Assembly (NCBI RefSeq): GCF_947500325.1
Contig: NZ_CANMRQ010000001.1
Location: 312,001 to 376,000, forward strand
Direction: 5' to 3'
Source of the DNA: an uncultured Lacinutrix sp.
Lineage (GTDB): Bacteria > Bacteroidota > Bacteroidia > Flavobacteriales > Flavobacteriaceae
Length of the DNA stretch: 64,000 nt
In this document: positions 41,827-50,883 of the stretch, piece after piece
Position numbering within the stretch: the first letter of the stretch is position 1
Layout: every line of letters starts with the position of its first letter
Made by a program: the position numbers and the translations under genes
The notes under the pieces: generated by a model
The model's database searches: none
What the model saw: only the letters and a program-made list of their open reading frames with translations
Told to the model about the DNA's origin: nothing

Positions 41827-44180
41827 TGGCAAAAACAGAAACAAAACAAACAGCAGAAGCTCAAAACTTCGACAAATATGTGCGATGGTTTTGGATGCTA
41901 TTTTTAGGCGGGATATTTTTAATCGTTTTATTGTTTTTATTAGCCTCTTGGGGAGCTTTTGGTGAATTGCCGGATCATACACAATTAGAAAACCCAAAAA
42001 CAAACTTAGCAACTGAGATTATTTCTTCTGATGGTAAAACTTTAGGTAAATTCTATTTCAATGATAACAGAACTCCCGTTAGTTATGAGGAGCTTCCAAA
42101 ACAATTGGTTGAGGCGTTAGTTGCTACAGAAGATGTACGTTATTATGACCATTCTGGGATTGATGCGCGGGGAACTTTAAGAGCTTTTTTAAAACCGGGA
42201 AGTGGTGGAGCCAGCACAATTTCACAACAATTAGCTAAGCAATTATTTACTAAAAGGGCATCTAGTAATAAAATTAAAAGATTGTTGCAAAAATTTAAAG
42301 AGTGGATTATAGCTATTCGTTTAGAAAGACAATATACTAAAGAAGAAATCATTGCTCAGTATTTTAATATTTACGATTTTGGAAACAATGGAGATGGCAT
42401 TCGTTCTGCTGCTAATATCTACTTTGATAAAGAAGCAAAAGATTTAAACCTTAAAGAGTCTGCAATGTTGGTGGGTATGTTTAAAAACTCATCATTATAT
42501 AACCCTAGAAGAAACCCTGTTGGTGTAAAAAACAGAAGAAATGTAGTGTTGTCTCAAATGCAGAAATATGAATATATTGAGAAAAAGGCAAAAGACTCTC
42601 TTCAAAAAACTGAGCTAGATTTAAGGTATTCTCCACAGTCTCATAGAGATGGAGTCGCAACATATTTTAGAGAATATCTAAGATCATGGATGAAAGATTG
42701 GACTAAGGATAAAGCAAATAGAAAACCTGATGGCTCTAAGTATAATATTAATAGTGATGGTTTAAAAGTATTTGTGACTTTAGATTCGCGTATGCAAAAA
42801 TATGCAGAAACAGCTGTTGCTAGACATATGCCAAAATTACAAGCAGAATTTTTCCATCAAAACACACCAAAAAGAAACCCTACAGCTCCTTTTTTAGAAT
42901 TAGATAAAGATGAAATTGAGAAATTAATGAATGATGGGATGAAACGAGGAGAGCGATGGCGAGTATTAAAAAAGGAAGGGAAAAATGAGAAGGAAATTAG
43001 AGCTTCTTTTCAAAAACCTACAAAAATGACAGTTTTTAAATGGGAAAACGGTAAGCCAAGCGAAGTGGACACTATTATGAAGCCAATAGATTCTATGCGT
43101 TACTATAAATCATTTCTACATCCTGGAATGATGAGTATGGATCCCAAAACAGGACATGTAAAAGCCTGGGTTGGAGGTATGAATTATAGACATTTTCAAT
43201 ACGATCATGTTAAGCAAGGGAAACGTCAAGTTGGGTCAACATTTAAACCGTTTGTTTATGCAACGGCAATAGATCAATTGCACATGTCGCCTTGCGATAA
43301 AATACCTATCTCTCAAATTACAATAGAAGCTAATAAATATGGTAATCCCGAGCCTTGGACGCCAAGTAATAGTGATGGGAAATATGGAGGAGAAAAAACA
43401 CTAAAGGATGCTTTGGCAGCTTCCGTAAATACTGGAACTGCAAGGTTAATGGATAAAGTTGGGCCGCAACCTGTTGCTAAACTAGCAAGGAATTTAGGTG
43501 TTACATCAGATATACCAGAGGTGCCTTCTATTGCGTTAGGTACTCCAGATATAAGTGTCTATGAAATGGTTGGAGCGTACTCTGCTTTTGCAAATAAAGG
43601 CGTGTATACTAAGCCGGTGATGATTGAGCGCATTGAGGATAAAAATGGTACTGTTTTATATCAATTTACACCAGAAACTAAAGATGTTTTAAGTGAAGAA
43701 TCTGCTTATGTAACAGTTAAATTAATGGAAGGTGTTGTGCAGTCTGGTTCTGGTAGTCGATTACGAGGTAAATGGAGAGCAAACCAAACATTATATAAAG
43801 AGATTATAACTGGTTATCCATATGAGTTAAGTAATCCTATAGCTGGAAAAACAGGAACAACACAAAATCAAAGTGATGGTTGGTTTATGGGTATGGTTCC
43901 CAATTTAGTAACAGGTGTTTGGGTTGGAGCAGAAGATCGAGCAGCGCATTTTAGTAGTATCTCATATGGGCAAGGAGCTTCAATGGCATTGCCAATTTGG
44001 GGCATGTATATGAAAAGTTGTTATGAAGATAAAACTTTAAACGTTTCTAAAGGGAATTTTGAAAAACCTAAAAATCTATCTATTGAAGTTGATTGCGAAA
44101 AATACCAACAAGATAATCCAGATGGTGATAACGATACACCAACTGAAGAAATTCCTGACGAATTGGATTTAATGCCGTAA
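41826..44180 (+). CDS. Penicillin-binding protein 1A, bifunctional, copy 1
   Basis: The protein has 784 residues. A single transmembrane helix (about 21-43) precedes the GT51 glycosyltransferase domain, with catalytic E102 in VATEDVRYYDHSGIDARG and the GGASTISQQLAKQLF block. The transpeptidase domain has S471-T-F-K474, SVN in ALAASVNTGTARL and KTGT in IAGKTGTTQNQSDGW. It polymerises and crosslinks peptidoglycan in the periplasm. Its ATG overlaps the gldH stop by one base. It is followed by a close tandem paralog. Confidence 0.93.
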   Translation: MAKTETKQTAEAQNFDKYVRWFWMLFLGGIFLIVLLFLLASWGAFGELPDHTQLENPKTNLATEIISSDGKTLGKFYFNDNRTPVSYEELPKQLVEALVATEDVRYYDHSGIDARGTLRAFLKPGSGGASTISQQLAKQLFTKRASSNKIKRLLQKFKEWIIAIRLERQYTKEEIIAQYFNIYDFGNNGDGIRSAANIYFDKEAKDLNLKESAMLVGMFKNSSLYNPRRNPVGVKNRRNVVLSQMQKYEYIEKKAKDSLQKTELDLRYSPQSHRDGVATYFREYLRSWMKDWTKDKANRKPDGSKYNINSDGLKVFVTLDSRMQKYAETAVARHMPKLQAEFFHQNTPKRNPTAPFLELDKDEIEKLMNDGMKRGERWRVLKKEGKNEKEIRASFQKPTKMTVFKWENGKPSEVDTIMKPIDSMRYYKSFLHPGMMSMDPKTGHVKAWVGGMNYRHFQYDHVKQGKRQVGSTFKPFVYATAIDQLHMSPCDKIPISQITIEANKYGNPEPWTPSNSDGKYGGEKTLKDALAASVNTGTARLMDKVGPQPVAKLARNLGVTSDIPEVPSIALGTPDISVYEMVGAYSAFANKGVYTKPVMIERIEDKNGTVLYQFTPETKDVLSEESAYVTVKLMEGVVQSGSGSRLRGKWRANQTLYKEIITGYPYELSNPIAGKTGTTQNQSDGWFMGMVPNLVTGVWVGAEDRAAHFSSISYGQGASMALPIWGMYMKSCYEDKTLNVSKGNFEKPKNLSIEVDCEKYQQDNPDGDNDTPTEEIPDELDLMP

Positions 44181-44200
44181 ATTAAAGAGACTTAATATCA

Positions 44201-46570
44201 TTGATAAAAATAGATTCAAAGCAAATAAGTAAAACTGAAAACTTCAAAAAGCATGTACGATGGTTTTGGGGATTATTTTTAGGAGGAATATTTTCTTTTT
44301 TTCTATTGTTTTTTATTGCATCATTAGGTGGTTTTGGTGAAATGCCAGACCACACACAGTTAGAAAACTTAAAAACAAATTTAGCTTCAGAAATTATTTC
44401 TAACGACGGTAAAACATTAGGAAAACTATATTATAAAGCCAATAGAACACCAGTAAGTTATGATGAGTTGCCAAAACACTTAGTCAATGCTTTAATAGCT
44501 ACAGAGGATGTTAGGTATTTAGAACATTCTGGTATTGATGCTCGAGGAACATTAAGAGCTATTTTAAAACCAGGAAGTGGTGGCGCTAGTACTATTACGC
44601 AACAATTAGCTAAGCTGTTATTTACTAAAAGAGCTTCTAGTAATAAAGTTAAAAGAGTTTTACAGAAATTTAAAGAATGGATTATAGCTATTCGTTTAGA
44701 ACGCCAGTATACTAAGCAAGAAATTATTGCACAATACTTAAACATTGCAAGTTTTGATAATAATGCCCATGGCATTCGATCAGCTTCAAGAATATATTTT
44801 GGAGGAAAAGAGCCAAATGAATTAGATCAAAAAGAATCTGCAATGATTGTTGGGATGTTAAAAAACCCATCTTTATTTAATCCGCTTAAAGACAAAGGAA
44901 AAAGAGCTGTTAAAACAAAGAAGAGAAGAAATGTTGTTCTTTCTCAAATGTATAAGTATGAATACATATCTAAAACTAAAAAAGATTCACTTCAAAAAAC
45001 AGATTTAGGTATTAAATATACCCCTGAAAGTCATAATACAGGGACAGCAACTTATTTTCGAGAATATATTAGAGCTTGGATGAAAGGTTGGGTTAAAAAG
45101 AAAATTAATAGAAAACCCAATGGTGAAAAATATAATATTACCAGTGATGGATTAAAAATATATGTAACTATAGATTCTCGTATGCAAAAATATGCTGAGA
45201 AAGCTGTTGCTAGACATATGCCAAGATTGCAAGCAGAGTTTTTTAAACAAAATACATCAAAACGAAACCCAACAGCACCCTTTTTAGGTTTAAATAAATC
45301 TGAAATAGAAAAATTAATGAATGATGGAATGAGTCGAGGAGAACGATGGAGAATTCTAAAAAGCCAAGGGAAAAGCAAAAAGGAAATTAGAGCCTCTTTT
45401 TACCAACCGACAAAAATGACCATTTTTAAATGGATTGATGGAAAAGTAGGTAAGGTAGATACTATAATGAAACCTATTGATTCGATGAGGTATTATAAAC
45501 ATATTCTTCGTACTGGTATGATGAGTATGGATCCACAAACTGGACATGTAAAAGCATGGGTTGGAGGTATAAGTAATAGACATTTTCAATTCGATATGGT
45601 AAATCAAGGAAAGCGTCAAGTAGGATCTACTTTTAAACCATTTGTATATGCTACTGCTATAGATCAATTACATATGTCTCCATGTGATGAAATTCCAATG
45701 TCTCAAATTACAATTGAAGCTAATAAATTTGGAAGCCATGAGTCATGGACACCAACTAATAGCAATGGAGAATATGGAGGAGAAAAGACATTAAAAGCAG
45801 CTTTAGCTGGATCTGTTAATACCGCTACAGCTCGTTTAATGAATAAAGTTGGACCTCGACCAGTAATAGATTTGGCTAAACGATTAGGAGTTACTTCTAA
45901 GATTCCTGAAGTGCCATCAATAGCATTGGGCACTACAGATATTAGTGTTTACGAAATGGTTGGTGCTTATTCTACTTTTGCTAACAAAGGCGTGTATACA
46001 AAACCCGTAATAATTGAACGTATTGAAGATAAAAACGGAACTGTTTTATATCAATTCGAGCCAGAAACTAAAGATGTTTTAAGTGCAGAATCGGCTTATG
46101 TTACTGTAAATTTAATGGAAGGCGTGGTACAATCTGGATCTGGAAGTAGACTAAGGCATAGTAGGTCTAAAAATGAATATGCATATAAAAAAATTATTAC
46201 TGGCTATCCTTATGAGCTTTTAAATCCTATAGCTGGAAAAACAGGAACCACTCAAAATCAAAGTGATGGTTGGTTTGTGGGAATGGTTCCTAATTTAGTA
46301 ACAGGTGTATGGGTTGGAGCTGAAGATAGAGCAGCTCATTTTTCGAGCGCTACTTATGGAGCTGGAGCAGCAATGTCATTACCAATATGGGGAATGTATA
46401 TGAAAAGCTGTTATGAAGATAAAACCTTAAATGTTTCTAAAAGTAATTTTGAAAAACCAAAAAACTTATCTGTTGAAGTAGATTGCAATAGACACCAACA
46501 AGATAATCTTGGTGAAGATAACGGTACGCCAATTGAAGAAACCACAGACGAATTAGACTTGTTACAGTAA
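44201..46570 (+). CDS. Penicillin-binding protein 1A, bifunctional, copy 2
   Basis: The protein has 789 residues and starts at TTG, and its N-terminus aligns with copy 1 along the whole length. All catalytic motifs are intact: E102, S476-T-F-K, SVNTATARL and GKTGTTQNQSDGW. Differences cluster in the membrane helix, the region before the transpeptidase (residues about 250-330) and the loop near SRLRHSRSKNEYAYKK, so subfunctionalisation rather than decay is likely. It lies 20 bp after copy 1, in one operon, and is followed by a terminator. Confidence 0.92.
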   Translation: MIKIDSKQISKTENFKKHVRWFWGLFLGGIFSFFLLFFIASLGGFGEMPDHTQLENLKTNLASEIISNDGKTLGKLYYKANRTPVSYDELPKHLVNALIATEDVRYLEHSGIDARGTLRAILKPGSGGASTITQQLAKLLFTKRASSNKVKRVLQKFKEWIIAIRLERQYTKQEIIAQYLNIASFDNNAHGIRSASRIYFGGKEPNELDQKESAMIVGMLKNPSLFNPLKDKGKRAVKTKKRRNVVLSQMYKYEYISKTKKDSLQKTDLGIKYTPESHNTGTATYFREYIRAWMKGWVKKKINRKPNGEKYNITSDGLKIYVTIDSRMQKYAEKAVARHMPRLQAEFFKQNTSKRNPTAPFLGLNKSEIEKLMNDGMSRGERWRILKSQGKSKKEIRASFYQPTKMTIFKWIDGKVGKVDTIMKPIDSMRYYKHILRTGMMSMDPQTGHVKAWVGGISNRHFQFDMVNQGKRQVGSTFKPFVYATAIDQLHMSPCDEIPMSQITIEANKFGSHESWTPTNSNGEYGGEKTLKAALAGSVNTATARLMNKVGPRPVIDLAKRLGVTSKIPEVPSIALGTTDISVYEMVGAYSTFANKGVYTKPVIIERIEDKNGTVLYQFEPETKDVLSAESAYVTVNLMEGVVQSGSGSRLRHSRSKNEYAYKKIITGYPYELLNPIAGKTGTTQNQSDGWFVGMVPNLVTGVWVGAEDRAAHFSSATYGAGAAMSLPIWGMYMKSCYEDKTLNVSKSNFEKPKNLSVEVDCNRHQQDNLGEDNGTPIEETTDELDLLQ

Positions 46571-46613
46571 ATAATTGTATTATTAATAGTATAGTTAAGA
46601 TCTCTAATAATAA

Positions 46614-46641
46614 AAAAGCCATTCATTGCCGAATGGTTTTT
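46614..46641 (+). terminator. Terminator of the ricT-gldH-PBP operon
   Basis: AAAAAGCCATTC and GAATGGTTTTTT pair, with one G-T, around an ATTGCC loop and run into T. Confidence 0.82.
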
Positions 46642-46679
46642 TTATTTCATAAATTTAAGCCACAAAAGAAAAGAGTATT

Positions 46680-47381
46680 ATGATTAATAAAAAGGTAGAT
46701 TCTGTTGAGGAAGCAGTAAAGGGTATTACAGATAATATGACTTTTATGCTTGGTGGTTTTGGCTTATCAGGGATTCCAGAAAATGCTATTGCTGCATTAG
46801 TAAAAAGTAAAGTAAAAGGTTTAACATGTATATCTAATAATGCAGGAGTTGATGATTTTGGTTTGGGTTTATTACTGCATCAGCATCAAATAAAAAAGAT
46901 GGTATCATCTTATGTAGGAGAGAATGATGAGTTTGAGCGTCAAATGCTCTCGGGAGAATTAGACGTAGAGTTAATTCCGCAAGGAACTTTAGCTGAACGT
47001 TGCCGTGCGGCGCAAGCAGGTTTTCCAGCTATATATACTCCAGCTGGATATGGGACTGAAGTTGCTGAAGGAAAAGAAACTAGAGAATTCGATGGAAAAA
47101 TGTACGTATTAGAACATGCTTTTAAGGCAGATTTTGCTTTTGTTAAAGCATGGAAAGGTGATGCTGCAGGTAATTTGATTTTTAAAGGTACAGCTAGAAA
47201 TTTTAATCCTTGTATGGCTGGTGCTGCTAAAATAACTGTCGCTGAGGTTGAAGAATTAGTTCCAGTAGGAACGTTAGATCCAAATCAAATTCATATACCT
47301 GGTATATTTGTGCAGCGGATTTTTAAAGGAGCTCATTACGAAAAAAGAATAGAACAAAGAACAGTTAGAACAAGAGAATAA
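46680..47381 (+). CDS. scoA: 3-oxoacid CoA-transferase subunit A
   Basis: The protein has 233 residues. [29 protein letters not shown] is the CoA-transferase family I start. [28 protein letters not shown] and [24 protein letters not shown] are typical of the alpha subunit of succinyl-CoA:3-ketoacid transferase. With subunit B it moves CoA from succinyl-CoA to acetoacetate in ketone-body or butanoate use. The gap to the next gene is two bases. Confidence 0.92.
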   Translation: MINKKVDSVEEAVKGITDNMTFMLGGFGLSGIPENAIAALVKSKVKGLTCISNNAGVDDFGLGLLLHQHQIKKMVSSYVGENDEFERQMLSGELDVELIPQGTLAERCRAAQAGFPAIYTPAGYGTEVAEGKETREFDGKMYVLEHAFKADFAFVKAWKGDAAGNLIFKGTARNFNPCMAGAAKITVAEVEELVPVGTLDPNQIHIPGIFVQRIFKGAHYEKRIEQRTVRTRE

Positions 47382-47383
47382 TT

Positions 47384-48037
47384 ATGTTAGATAAAACAGG
47401 AATTGCAAAACGAATTGCAAAAGAAGTACAAGATGGTTACTATGTGAACTTAGGTATCGGTATTCCTACATTAGTGGCTAATTATGTTAGAGAAGATATA
47501 GAAGTAGAATTTCAAAGTGAAAACGGTGTTTTGGGTATGGGGCCATTTCCGTTCGAAGGAGAGGAAGATGCAGATATTATTAATGCGGGTAAACAAACAA
47601 TAACAACATTGCCAGGTGCTAGTTTTTTTGATAGTGCTACAAGTTTTTCTATGATTAGAGGTCAGCATGTTGACTTAACTATCTTGGGAGCTATGGAGGT
47701 TGCTGAAAATGGTGATATTGCTAATTGGAAAATACCAGGAAAAATGGTAAAAGGAATGGGTGGAGCTATGGATTTAGTTGCCAGTGCTGAGAATATAATT
47801 GTTGCCATGATGCATACTAATAGAGCAGGAGCATCGAAATTACTTAAAAAATGCTCTTTACCATTAACGGGAGTTGGTTGTGTAAAGAAAATTGTAACAA
47901 ATTTAGCTGTTTTAGAAGTTACAGATAAAGGGTTCAAATTGTTGGAACGTGCTCCAGGAGTAACTGTTGAAGATATTCAAAAGGCCACAGAGGGAACTTT
48001 AATTATTGAAGGGGATATTCCAGAAATGAATTTGTAA
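47384..48037 (+). CDS. scoB: 3-oxoacid CoA-transferase subunit B
   Basis: The protein has 217 residues. The catalytic glutamate is E46 in [15 protein letters not shown], where the acyl-CoA thioester intermediate forms. [38 protein letters not shown] and [17 protein letters not shown] are conserved in beta subunits. It is co-translated with subunit A. Acetoacetate from fatty acid or amino acid breakdown could thus be fed to the TCA cycle. Confidence 0.92.
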   Translation: MLDKTGIAKRIAKEVQDGYYVNLGIGIPTLVANYVREDIEVEFQSENGVLGMGPFPFEGEEDADIINAGKQTITTLPGASFFDSATSFSMIRGQHVDLTILGAMEVAENGDIANWKIPGKMVKGMGGAMDLVASAENIIVAMMHTNRAGASKLLKKCSLPLTGVGCVKKIVTNLAVLEVTDKGFKLLERAPGVTVEDIQKATEGTLIIEGDIPEMNL

Positions 48038-48066
48038 GTTTTAAAAATAAACGACCTGTTTCACGC

Positions 48067-48690
48067 ATGCGCATTAAAACTTTAGCGAATACTTATATAA
48101 ATTATAATTATATAGAAAATAGAGATTATAATGTAATTGAAGACCGTTTTCTTAGAAATACAACCACTGCATTAGACTTTCTTGTAAAGAGTAGTGTGCT
48201 TACGATTTCTTTTATAGATAATAGTGTTTTAAAAACAATCGACATCATTGATGTTTTGGTTGCAGATACAGAAAATAACATTACAATTATACCTGGGCAA
48301 AAAAATGCTTATAGCCCATCTCATAATACAGTATTATTCTATGACACTCATGGTGTCGTTTTTCGTAAAAATCATAAAAAAAGTTGGTTCAGGAGAAACA
48401 AAGGCTATAATTCTCCAGTAGCATTATTATCTCATGAGTTAATTCATTGCTATAATGAATTATATGAAACAGAAGATTATCATGCTAGAAAAAAAGATCA
48501 TTCTTCAAAAGGAAAAAAAATTGATGCAGATGGCCATGACTTATCTTTTCCAAATGCAGAAGAGGTTTTTGTTATAAAAATGACGAATCAAGTAGCAAAG
48601 AGGCTAGGAGAAGACAAAAGAAGCAACTACGGTAGAAGTTATTATCCAACAATTTCAGTGCTATCTACCAAAAGAGCTAACAGGAGTTAG
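48067..48690 (+). CDS. M91-like zinc metallopeptidase (NleD/HopH-type effector family)
   Basis: The protein has 207 residues with no signal peptide or membrane helix. The motif H123-E124-L-I-H127 in SPVALLSHELIHCYNELYETEDY is a zincin site. The later FPNAEEVFVIKMTNQVAKRLGEDKRSNYGRSYY carries a candidate third ligand and the TNxxxxxLGxxxRxxY block that I associate with M91 effector-like peptidases. The N-terminal 60 residues are unrecognised. NleD and HopH cleave host proteins. Here the target and export route are unknown. The gene lies 29 bp after scoB but has no functional link to it. Confidence 0.7.
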   Translation: MRIKTLANTYINYNYIENRDYNVIEDRFLRNTTTALDFLVKSSVLTISFIDNSVLKTIDIIDVLVADTENNITIIPGQKNAYSPSHNTVLFYDTHGVVFRKNHKKSWFRRNKGYNSPVALLSHELIHCYNELYETEDYHARKKDHSSKGKKIDADGHDLSFPNAEEVFVIKMTNQVAKRLGEDKRSNYGRSYYPTISVLSTKRANRS

Positions 48691-49016
48691 TATGTTTTAA
48701 ATGTTAAAATTACATGCATTTCATCGAATAATATTGCTTTTTAACTGATTCAATCTAAATTAATCATATATTTACAATCCCAAACCTATCTAAATTATAA
48801 CTCAAATGTACCATAACTTTAACTACTTTGTTATTTTTTACGCACCAAGTTTACTAATTTAAAGATAATCCAGATTTATCATAAACATCCCTTATTATGA
48901 ATATTGCAACAAATCTACCTGAGCAACCTACTACATTAAATAGAATATCTAATACTGTAAAAAAAACGGCACGTTTTGCTAAAAGCGTTTTGTATTTAAC
49001 AAAAAAGGTGTTCATG
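48691..49016. other. Gap between the M91 gene and the double ABC ATPase
   Basis: About 326 bp hold a GTTAAAATT-N6-ATTTCATCGAA element at 48703-48728, similar to the elements before the downstream peptidases, and a 41-residue frame from 48897. No terminator was recognised. Confidence 0.5.
48703..48728 (+). promoter_or_regulatory. Partial copy of the peptidase upstream element
   Basis: GTTAAAATT is followed by ATTTCATCGAA, as before the M43 peptidase gene, but the trailing AAAA and GGATAA blocks are missing. It lies 167 bases from the nearest ATG-started frame, not 89-90, so it may be a relic. Confidence 0.3.
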
Positions 49017-49022
49017 CTATAA
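48897..49022 (+). CDS. Small ORF, 41 residues
   Basis: MNIATNLPEQPTTLNRISNT is followed by VKKTARFAKSVLYLTKKVFML. The second half is an amphipathic, Lys-rich helix. It is not a recognised family. It meets the convergent ABC ATPase gene and overlaps its last codons by a few bases. It could be a small membrane-active peptide or chance coding. Confidence 0.35.
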   Translation: MNIATNLPEQPTTLNRISNTVKKTARFAKSVLYLTKKVFML

Positions 49023-50702
49023 ACCTTTAGGTATAGCATTAATTAATTTTTTGGTATACTCTTTTTTGGGTGATGCATAAATAATATCGGCATCATCAAT
49101 TTCTTCAATTCTTCCTTTATTCATTACTAGTAATTGATCACTCATGTATTTTACAACAGCTAGGTCATGAGAAATGAAAATATAAGTAAATCCATACTTT
49201 TCTTTTAGTTCATTAAGCAAATTTAATACCTGAGCTTGTACAGATATGTCTAAAGCCGAAACAGATTCATCACAAACTATTAGTTTTGGTTGTAATGCAA
49301 CGGTTCTTGCTATCCCAATACGTTGTCTTTGACCACCTGAAAACTCATGCGGATAACGATTAAAATAACTTTCATTTAAACCTACTCGATTTAATATCTC
49401 TATTACTTTGTTTTTTCTTTCGGCTGTGTTTTTATACAATTTATGTACCTCCATAGGTTCCATTATTGCTTTTCCAATAGTTAGTCTAGGGTTTAAGGAA
49501 GAATATGGATCTTGAAAAATGATTTGAATATCTTTTCTTAGCATTTTTATTTCTGAAGGAGATAGCTTAGTTATATCTTTTCCTTTAAATAATACGCTTC
49601 CTGAACTTGGCTTGTCTAGTAATAATAGAGCGTTGCCTAATGTCGATTTGCCACAACCAGACTCTCCAACTAATCCTAAAGTCTCTCCTTCATATAGCTT
49701 AAAGCTAACATTGTCTACTGCTTTAAAATATTTAGGTTTTGTAAACCAACCAGATTTTGAAACATATGTCTTATCTAGGTTAATTATTTCTAGCAATGGT
49801 GCTTTGCTATATATTTTTTCATGTTCTTGTTTTCTCATTTCTAAAGTTATAATGTCTTTAGAAATACTATTATTCATAACGTCATCAATAGTGGGTAGTT
49901 TTTTTAGTCTAGTTTTTAATGAGGGTCTTGAAGTTATTAGCGCTTTAGTATAACTATGCTCAGGAGATTTGAAAATAGTATTTACTGTATTTTGCTCAAC
50001 AATTTCACCTTTGTACATTACAATTATGCGATTAGCTATTTGAGAAATTAAAGATAAATCGTGTGTTATAAAAATAACACTCATTTTGGTTTCTAATTGT
50101 AATTCTTTTAACAAAGAAATTATGTCATTTTGAACTGTAACATCTAATGCGGTTGTAGGTTCATCTGCTATTAAAATTTGAGGCTTACATGCAATAGCCA
50201 TAGCAATCATAACACGTTGTTTTTGGCCGCCAGAAATTTCATGAGGATAAGACTTGAAAACGCGTTCCGGTTCAGGAAGTTTCACCTTTTCAAAAAGACG
50301 TATTGTTTCTGTTTTAATTTCCTTTTTTGTTAAGGTTGTATGTTGTAATAATATTTCTTCAATCTGTTTACCGCATGTCATAGATGGGTTTAATGAGCTC
50401 ATTGGTTCTTGAAAAATCATTGCGATTTTTTTGCCTCTTATTTTCTGAAAAGATTTAGATGATAATTGAGTTAAATCTTTAGATTCAAAAACAATATTTC
50501 CAGAAGTAATTTTTGATATTTTTTTAGGTAGTAAACCTAATATGGCTAGTGACGAAACAGACTTTCCAGAACCAGATTCTCCCACAATACCTAGAATTTC
50601 ATTTTCCCCTAAATGATATGAAATGTTATGAATAACTTCATTTTCCTTTCCATTTGAAAAAAAAGAAACACAAAGGTTTTTTATTGATAATAAATGACTC
50701 AT
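49017..50702 (-). CDS. Dipeptide/oligopeptide ABC transporter, fused double ATPase
   Basis: The protein has 561 residues made of two ABC domains, like YejF or GsiA. Domain 1 (about 1-255) has GESGSGKS, SGGQKQRV and LIADEPTTALD. Domain 2 (about 300-561) has GESGCGKST, SGGQRQRI and VCDESVSALD. Both carry the C-terminal oligopeptide transporter element (SPEHSYTKALI; SPKKEYTKKLI). It energises uptake of peptides with permeases encoded elsewhere. Its position next to three secreted peptidases fits use of their products, though it is on the opposite strand. Confidence 0.9.
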   Translation of the reverse strand: MSHLLSIKNLCVSFFSNGKENEVIHNISYHLGENEILGIVGESGSGKSVSSLAILGLLPKKISKITSGNIVFESKDLTQLSSKSFQKIRGKKIAMIFQEPMSSLNPSMTCGKQIEEILLQHTTLTKKEIKTETIRLFEKVKLPEPERVFKSYPHEISGGQKQRVMIAMAIACKPQILIADEPTTALDVTVQNDIISLLKELQLETKMSVIFITHDLSLISQIANRIIVMYKGEIVEQNTVNTIFKSPEHSYTKALITSRPSLKTRLKKLPTIDDVMNNSISKDIITLEMRKQEHEKIYSKAPLLEIINLDKTYVSKSGWFTKPKYFKAVDNVSFKLYEGETLGLVGESGCGKSTLGNALLLLDKPSSGSVLFKGKDITKLSPSEIKMLRKDIQIIFQDPYSSLNPRLTIGKAIMEPMEVHKLYKNTAERKNKVIEILNRVGLNESYFNRYPHEFSGGQRQRIGIARTVALQPKLIVCDESVSALDISVQAQVLNLLNELKEKYGFTYIFISHDLAVVKYMSDQLLVMNKGRIEEIDDADIIYASPKKEYTKKLINAIPKGL

Positions 50703-50734
50703 AATTTTAAAATGTAGGAATAATAGATGTTAAA

Positions 50735-50883
50735 ATTACGGCAAAAACCGTAATCACATCGAACGTTATTATTTTGTTGGCATTTCATCGAAAAATCTAC
50801 AGGATAAATATGAATTAAACAAAATAACCTATTAATTATTATTAATTTTATTAAAATTTTATTAATCCATTAAACCCTTTCGT
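50735..50883 (+). promoter_or_regulatory. Shared upstream module before the M12B-like peptidase
   Basis: ATTACGG-CAAAAA-CCGTAAT is a perfect palindrome at 50735-50754. TTTCATCGAAAA follows at 50783-50794, its end 90 nt before the ATG. Then come a seven-base spacer and GGATAAATA, and the leader ends ATTAATCCATTAAACCC just before the start. The same order recurs before the next two peptidase genes. Confidence 0.6.

Noticed and set aside
48806-48862. 18-residue ATG frame nearer the truncated TTTCATCGAA element
   Set aside because: Too short, no leader or conserved feature, and spacing does not match the 89-90 nt of the full modules.
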